Of a stretch of DNA of 64,000 bases, positions 59,914 to 64,000 are shown piece by piece; positions within the stretch are counted from its first letter, which is position 1, and the number at the start of each line of letters is the position of its first letter. The position numbers and the translations under genes are program-made. This DNA comes from Candidatus Tectimicrobiota bacterium (GTDB lineage Bacteria; JACPUC01), in contig JACPUC010000017.1 of NCBI GenBank assembly GCA_016192455.1, positions 69,581 through 133,580 on the forward strand, given 5' to 3'. The notes beneath the pieces were generated by a model. The model searched no databases and was not told the DNA's origin. It saw nothing but the letters and a program-made list of their open reading frames with translations.

Positions 59914-60240
59914 TTACTTCTTCTTCTGGCTCTCCTCGGTGGGGTCGTAGTCGTAGAGGTGCACGCACTCCTTCCCCTGGCTGAAGTTCTCCAGGCAGAA
60001 CTGCTTACACTTCTCGTCGGTGGCCTCGACCATCCAGACCGTTTTCTTCCAGTAATCGTCCTCTTCGCACCCTTTCTTCGTGGTCACATCCGGGTCTTTC
60101 GACACCACGTAGAGGGGAGTGGCGCCGATGCGATGCATGACGCAGCAGGCATCCTCGGCGGATGCGGCAGGAACGAAGAAGGCCAGGGGACCCGCAACGA
60201 GCAGGAGGAAGAGAACCATGCCCATGACGACGCGATGCAT
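59914..60240 (-). CDS. Exported Cys-rich hypothetical protein
   Basis: A 108-residue protein with a signal peptide (MVLFLLLVAGPLAFFVPAAS, cleaved near ASA-ED). The mature part has six Cys (EDACCVMH, KKGCEED, EKCKQFC, KECVHL), implying disulfides or a metal/cofactor site, and an acidic-Lys C-terminus. GAGGAG precedes the ATG. No known family recognised. Its stop codon lies about 40 bases upstream of the pseudo-receiver gene on the same strand. Confidence 0.72.
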   Translation of the reverse strand: MHRVVMGMVLFLLLVAGPLAFFVPAASAEDACCVMHRIGATPLYVVSKDPDVTTKKGCEEDDYWKKTVWMVEATDEKCKQFCLENFSQGKECVHLYDYDPTEESQKKK

Positions 60241-60472
60241 ACCGCTTCTCCTCACTAGGCAGCGTGGGACATGAACCTGACTTCGCAGGCCGGACCGAGG
60301 CAGCATAGTCGGGCCACGGCTTTTGGGGAGCTATCGTAGCACACCTTCGCAGTGCCACAAACCGCAAGGGTTGCCCCCCGATACCCAGGCGCCAGACCGC
60401 CCTGACCGGATGGGCCTCACCACGGCGGCGGGCGGAGAGGGGGCGCCGCGTCTCTTCGGCCACGAGGCGTTG

Positions 60473-61509
60473 CTAGCTCAGATCGTCTTCAATTCCTGGC
60501 ATTTCGTCCCGCAGGTAGGCTTTCAGCTTGTCAAGCAGGCGCGCCGCGATCTGTCGCGCGCGCTCGCGCGTCACCCCCAGCTCGTCACCGAGCTCCTGCA
60601 GGGTGGCCGGCGTTTCCGCCAGGTAGCGGCGGTCGAGGATGAGCCGCTCATTCTCTTTCAGGGTGTCGCGGAACCGCAGGATGTTCTCGTGCACGTGGTC
60701 GCTGAACTCTTGCTGGGCGAGCTGCTCCTCCGGGCCAAGGTGAGAGGTGGGCAGACGTTCGACCAACGCCAGGTCGGCGCCGGGATGCGAAGGCTCGTCG
60801 AGGGAGACCTCCCAGGAGCCGAGCCGCTGTTCCATCTCCACCACGTCCTCCTCGCGCACCTTGAGACGCTCGGCGAGGAGCTTGGGACCGGCGGCGTAGC
60901 CCTGTTGTTCGAGCAGCTTCTTCTCGCGATTGAGGCGGAAGAAGAGCTTCTTTTGCGCCCGCGTCGTCCCCAGCCGCACCAGGCTCCAGTTATCGAGGAG
61001 GTATTTCAGGATGTAGGCGCGGATCCACCAGGCGGCGTACGTGGAGAGCTTCACGCCGCGGTAGGGGTCGAAGCGGGTCACGGCCTCCTGCAGACCGAGG
61101 TTGCCCTCTTGAATGAGGTCGAGCACCTGCACCTGGGATTGCCGGTACTGCATGGCGATCTTCACCACCAGCCGCAGGTTGGCGGTGATCAACCGGTAGG
61201 CGGCCTCGAGGTCGTCGTGCTCGCGGAACCGCACCGCCAGTTCATGCTCCTCCTCGCTCGATAACAGAGCGAAGCGCTTGATCTCGTGGAAATACCGTTC
61301 GAGCGTCGTTTGTGCGGGCGACAGGAGGGAGGTCGTGCCGGTAGCGGCGGCGGCGGGGGGCGGGACCTGCGGCTGCCGCAAGTCTTCGTCCGACTCATCG
61401 GCCGCCTCATCGGCCGGTTCGTCATCCCAGGCCTCGGGCCTCTCCGGTTGAGGCGCCTCCTCGACCGCCTGGCGCTCGTCGGTCGTCTCGCGGCGCGGAG
61501 AACGACGCA

Positions 61510-61510
<1 letters not shown>
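60473..61510 (-). CDS. rpoH: RNA polymerase sigma factor, sigma-32 (RpoH) type
   Basis: A 345-residue sigma-70-family factor. Region 2 shows ANLRLVVKIAMQYR, VLDLIQEGNLGLQEAVTRFD and YAAWWIRAYILKYLLDNW; the RpoH box is present as QKKLFFRLNREKKL; region 4 has LQELGDELGVTRERARQIAA. A 60-residue acidic/Pro-rich N-terminal extension is unusual. The ATG at 61510 overlaps the TGA of the upstream degP-like gene (TGATG), so they are translationally coupled. Expected role: heat-shock or envelope-stress transcription together with the protease. Confidence 0.9.
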
Positions 61511-62889
<1,379 letters not shown>

Positions 62890-63475
62890 GAGGCCTCATC
62901 CGGGGGAACCGAGCACGAAGTTGGAGTGCGTCCCTCCTCCCGCGGGCGGCCAGCTCCGGGCCTTCAGCCGCGTCACTGGCCGGCAGGCGCAGGAGCCACG
63001 TTGATGAGAGCGGAACTGTTCGAGGCGGCGCGGCACTCAGCCGCCGGTGCTGCGGGGAGCCTGCCCGTCACCCAGGTCGCCGGAGCCCGTAGCCGCGGCA
63101 CAGCTCGGCAGACGTCGCGATCAAACTCCCAGACTTCCCCGCTTCATCAAATGTATATGACATCCTCCCGCTCAATCAATTCCACCTTCTGCGTGCCGCC
63201 CCCTTGGCTCTACCGGCGGGGCTGGCCCGGGGAGTCGAGGCGGCAGGCTGGCGTATGCCGGCGAAGGAGCAGCCCCGCGCCTCTCCCGCCTCACCTGCCG
63301 TGGCCGTTACCGCCGGGCATGGGGCTGACGCGACAGACGGCTGCAATCAAGCACGAAGGGAGCGCCTCGACAGCGCTCCCTGTTTCCACGCCCGCCCACC
63401 GCCGGCACAGCCCCGGCGCCGAAGGCGCACCTCGTCCTCTCGCCCGGAAACTCCTCGACCTGCCGGACGCGACCC
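62890..63475. other. Intergenic region of about 590 bases
   Basis: Between the degP-like gene and the PilX-like gene (both minus). It contains the hairpin at 63358-63380; a locally AT-rich patch near 63150-63190 may be the promoter of the protease operon. No gene recognised. Confidence 0.45.
63358..63380 (-). terminator. Hairpin downstream of the PilX-like gene
   Basis: GGGAGCGC and its complement enclose CTCGACA. It lies about 95 bases past the stop of the minus-strand PilX-like gene; only a short TTC follows on that strand, so it is a weak terminator candidate. Confidence 0.4.
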
Positions 63476-64000
63476 CTAAAGAACCTCACGCCAGCGCTCG
63501 GTGGCGAAGGTGGCGCTGAGGGCGTTATTGATGGCGCTGCTGCTGTAAAAGAAGTCGCCATTCCCCGTCACCTTTATCCGCGCCTCGTCGGAGTGCTCCG
63601 AGGTGGTGTTCGCCACCAGCAAGGAGCCGTAAAGGTTGAAGTTCCCCGCCCCCTGCTCAACCCGCCCGGGGCAGGTGGGGCAGACGCCGACGATGACGAT
63701 GCCGTAGAAGTTCACGTTGCCGGTGATCACCAGGTCCTTGTCCACGATCAGCACCCCGTAGCCCGTCACCCCGCCGCTTAATCTCAGGCTGTCGTTGACG
63801 TAGGTGATCTGCGGATTCTCTAGGGTGCCGAGGGTGGTGCTGGAGAGGTCGGTTGAGCCGCTGTAGCGCACATTGGCCATCTGGATGAGGCGCTCCCGGG
63901 TCTGGCGCACCTCGTCAAGCTGCAGCGGCGTGTCGCCGAAGGCGATGTCGGGGGAGGCGCCGCCGGAGCCGGTGATGTTGTTCTTCGCGGCTTGGGCGTC
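63476..64000 (-). CDS. PilX-like pilus assembly protein, C-terminal part (5' end outside window)
   Basis: 174 residues of a larger protein, frame open to the window edge. The sequence GSGGASPDIAFGDTPLQLDE, then the NPQITYVNDSLRLSGGVTGY and GVLIVDKDLVITGNVNFYGI blocks, is the repetitive beta-rich C-terminal part seen in PilX N-terminal-domain pilus assembly proteins and related secreted beta-helix-like proteins. The N-terminal prepilin-like region would be outside. Other pilus genes are expected beyond 64 kb. Confidence 0.7.
   Translation of the reverse strand, partial: DAQAAKNNITGSGGASPDIAFGDTPLQLDEVRQTRERLIQMANVRYSGSTDLSSTTLGTLENPQITYVNDSLRLSGGVTGYGVLIVDKDLVITGNVNFYGIVIVGVCPTCPGRVEQGAGNFNLYGSLLVANTTSEHSDEARIKVTGNGDFFYSSSAINNALSATFATERWREVL

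Overview
This 64 kb window is a high-GC, densely coding bacterial chromosome segment with genes on both strands. No rRNA, tRNA or CRISPR array was found. The gene content includes two branched-chain amino acid type (Liv) ABC operons, three UbiD-family proteins, an aldehyde:ferredoxin oxidoreductase homologue, a formate-tetrahydrofolate ligase/FolD pair, an AprAB-like flavoprotein/ferredoxin pair, several orphan substrate-binding proteins, a CocE-like hydrolase and a sigma-32/DegP-type stress pair. This mix suits an uncultured, metabolically versatile soil or sediment Gram-negative lineage such as Rokubacteria, Methylomirabilota or Tectomicrobia. That placement is an inference from gene content; no marker gene here fixes it.

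Layout. 1-7 kb: end of miaA, a shikimate kinase, a CocE/NonD-like hydrolase, an isoaspartyl peptidase-type asparaginase, a histidine phosphatase, a Lon-N-domain protein and a NUDIX hydrolase. 7-9.2 kb: an AT-richer insert in which an unusual 477-codon gene lies between remnants of an IS3-type and an IS630-type transposase. 9.3-14.2 kb: a complete livKHMGF operon (minus strand) with a perfect stem-loop after livK. 14.5-24 kb: a divergent UbiD homologue, a low-molecular-weight phosphatase, fhs and folD, a small Sm-like protein, an EamA transporter, a TPR protein and an adenine deaminase-like amidohydrolase. 24.2-29.7 kb: an AOR homologue and a ThDP enzyme converging on a strong bidirectional terminator, then a canonical UbiD decarboxylase. 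29.9-32.2 kb: a YktB/DUF1054 gene and a decaying low-GC patch holding a frameshifted HEPN-like gene, a 44-residue basic protein, hicB and a truncated hicA. 32.4-36.6 kb: pcm, an adenosine-specific kinase family protein, a MatB-like acyl-CoA synthetase, a class I glutamine amidotransferase and a small exported protein.

36.7-43.3 kb (minus strand) looks like one catabolic or uptake module: an NMT1-type binding protein, an FCD-type GntR regulator, an MFS transporter apparently starting at CTG, an AprA-like flavoprotein, a 2[4Fe-4S] ferredoxin and a second binding protein, with no ABC permease or ATPase. 43.8-49.1 kb: a universal stress protein, a tandem rhodanese, a CoA-binding (ADP-forming type) protein and mutM. 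49.5-53.7 kb: a second Liv operon whose binding-protein gene is a pseudogene behind a near-consensus promoter. 53.8-56.7 kb: UbiD, a 46-residue zinc ribbon and an M20 peptidase in one operon. 56.9-64 kb: an orphan DUF4340 protein, a pseudo-receiver/Fis regulator, a Cys-rich exported protein, a DegP protease translationally coupled to an RpoH-type sigma factor, and the 3' part of a PilX-like pilus gene.

Several real items are small or broken and easy to miss: the 44-residue protein, the frameshifted HEPN-like gene, the hicA stub, the 46-residue zinc ribbon, the livK pseudogene and the two transposase scraps. The most unusual items are the UbiD homologue that lacks the conserved catalytic residues, the pseudo-receiver regulator without an AAA+ domain, the MFS gene with its CTGA overlap, the UbiD/zinc-ribbon pair, and the AprAB-like module with orphan binding proteins.
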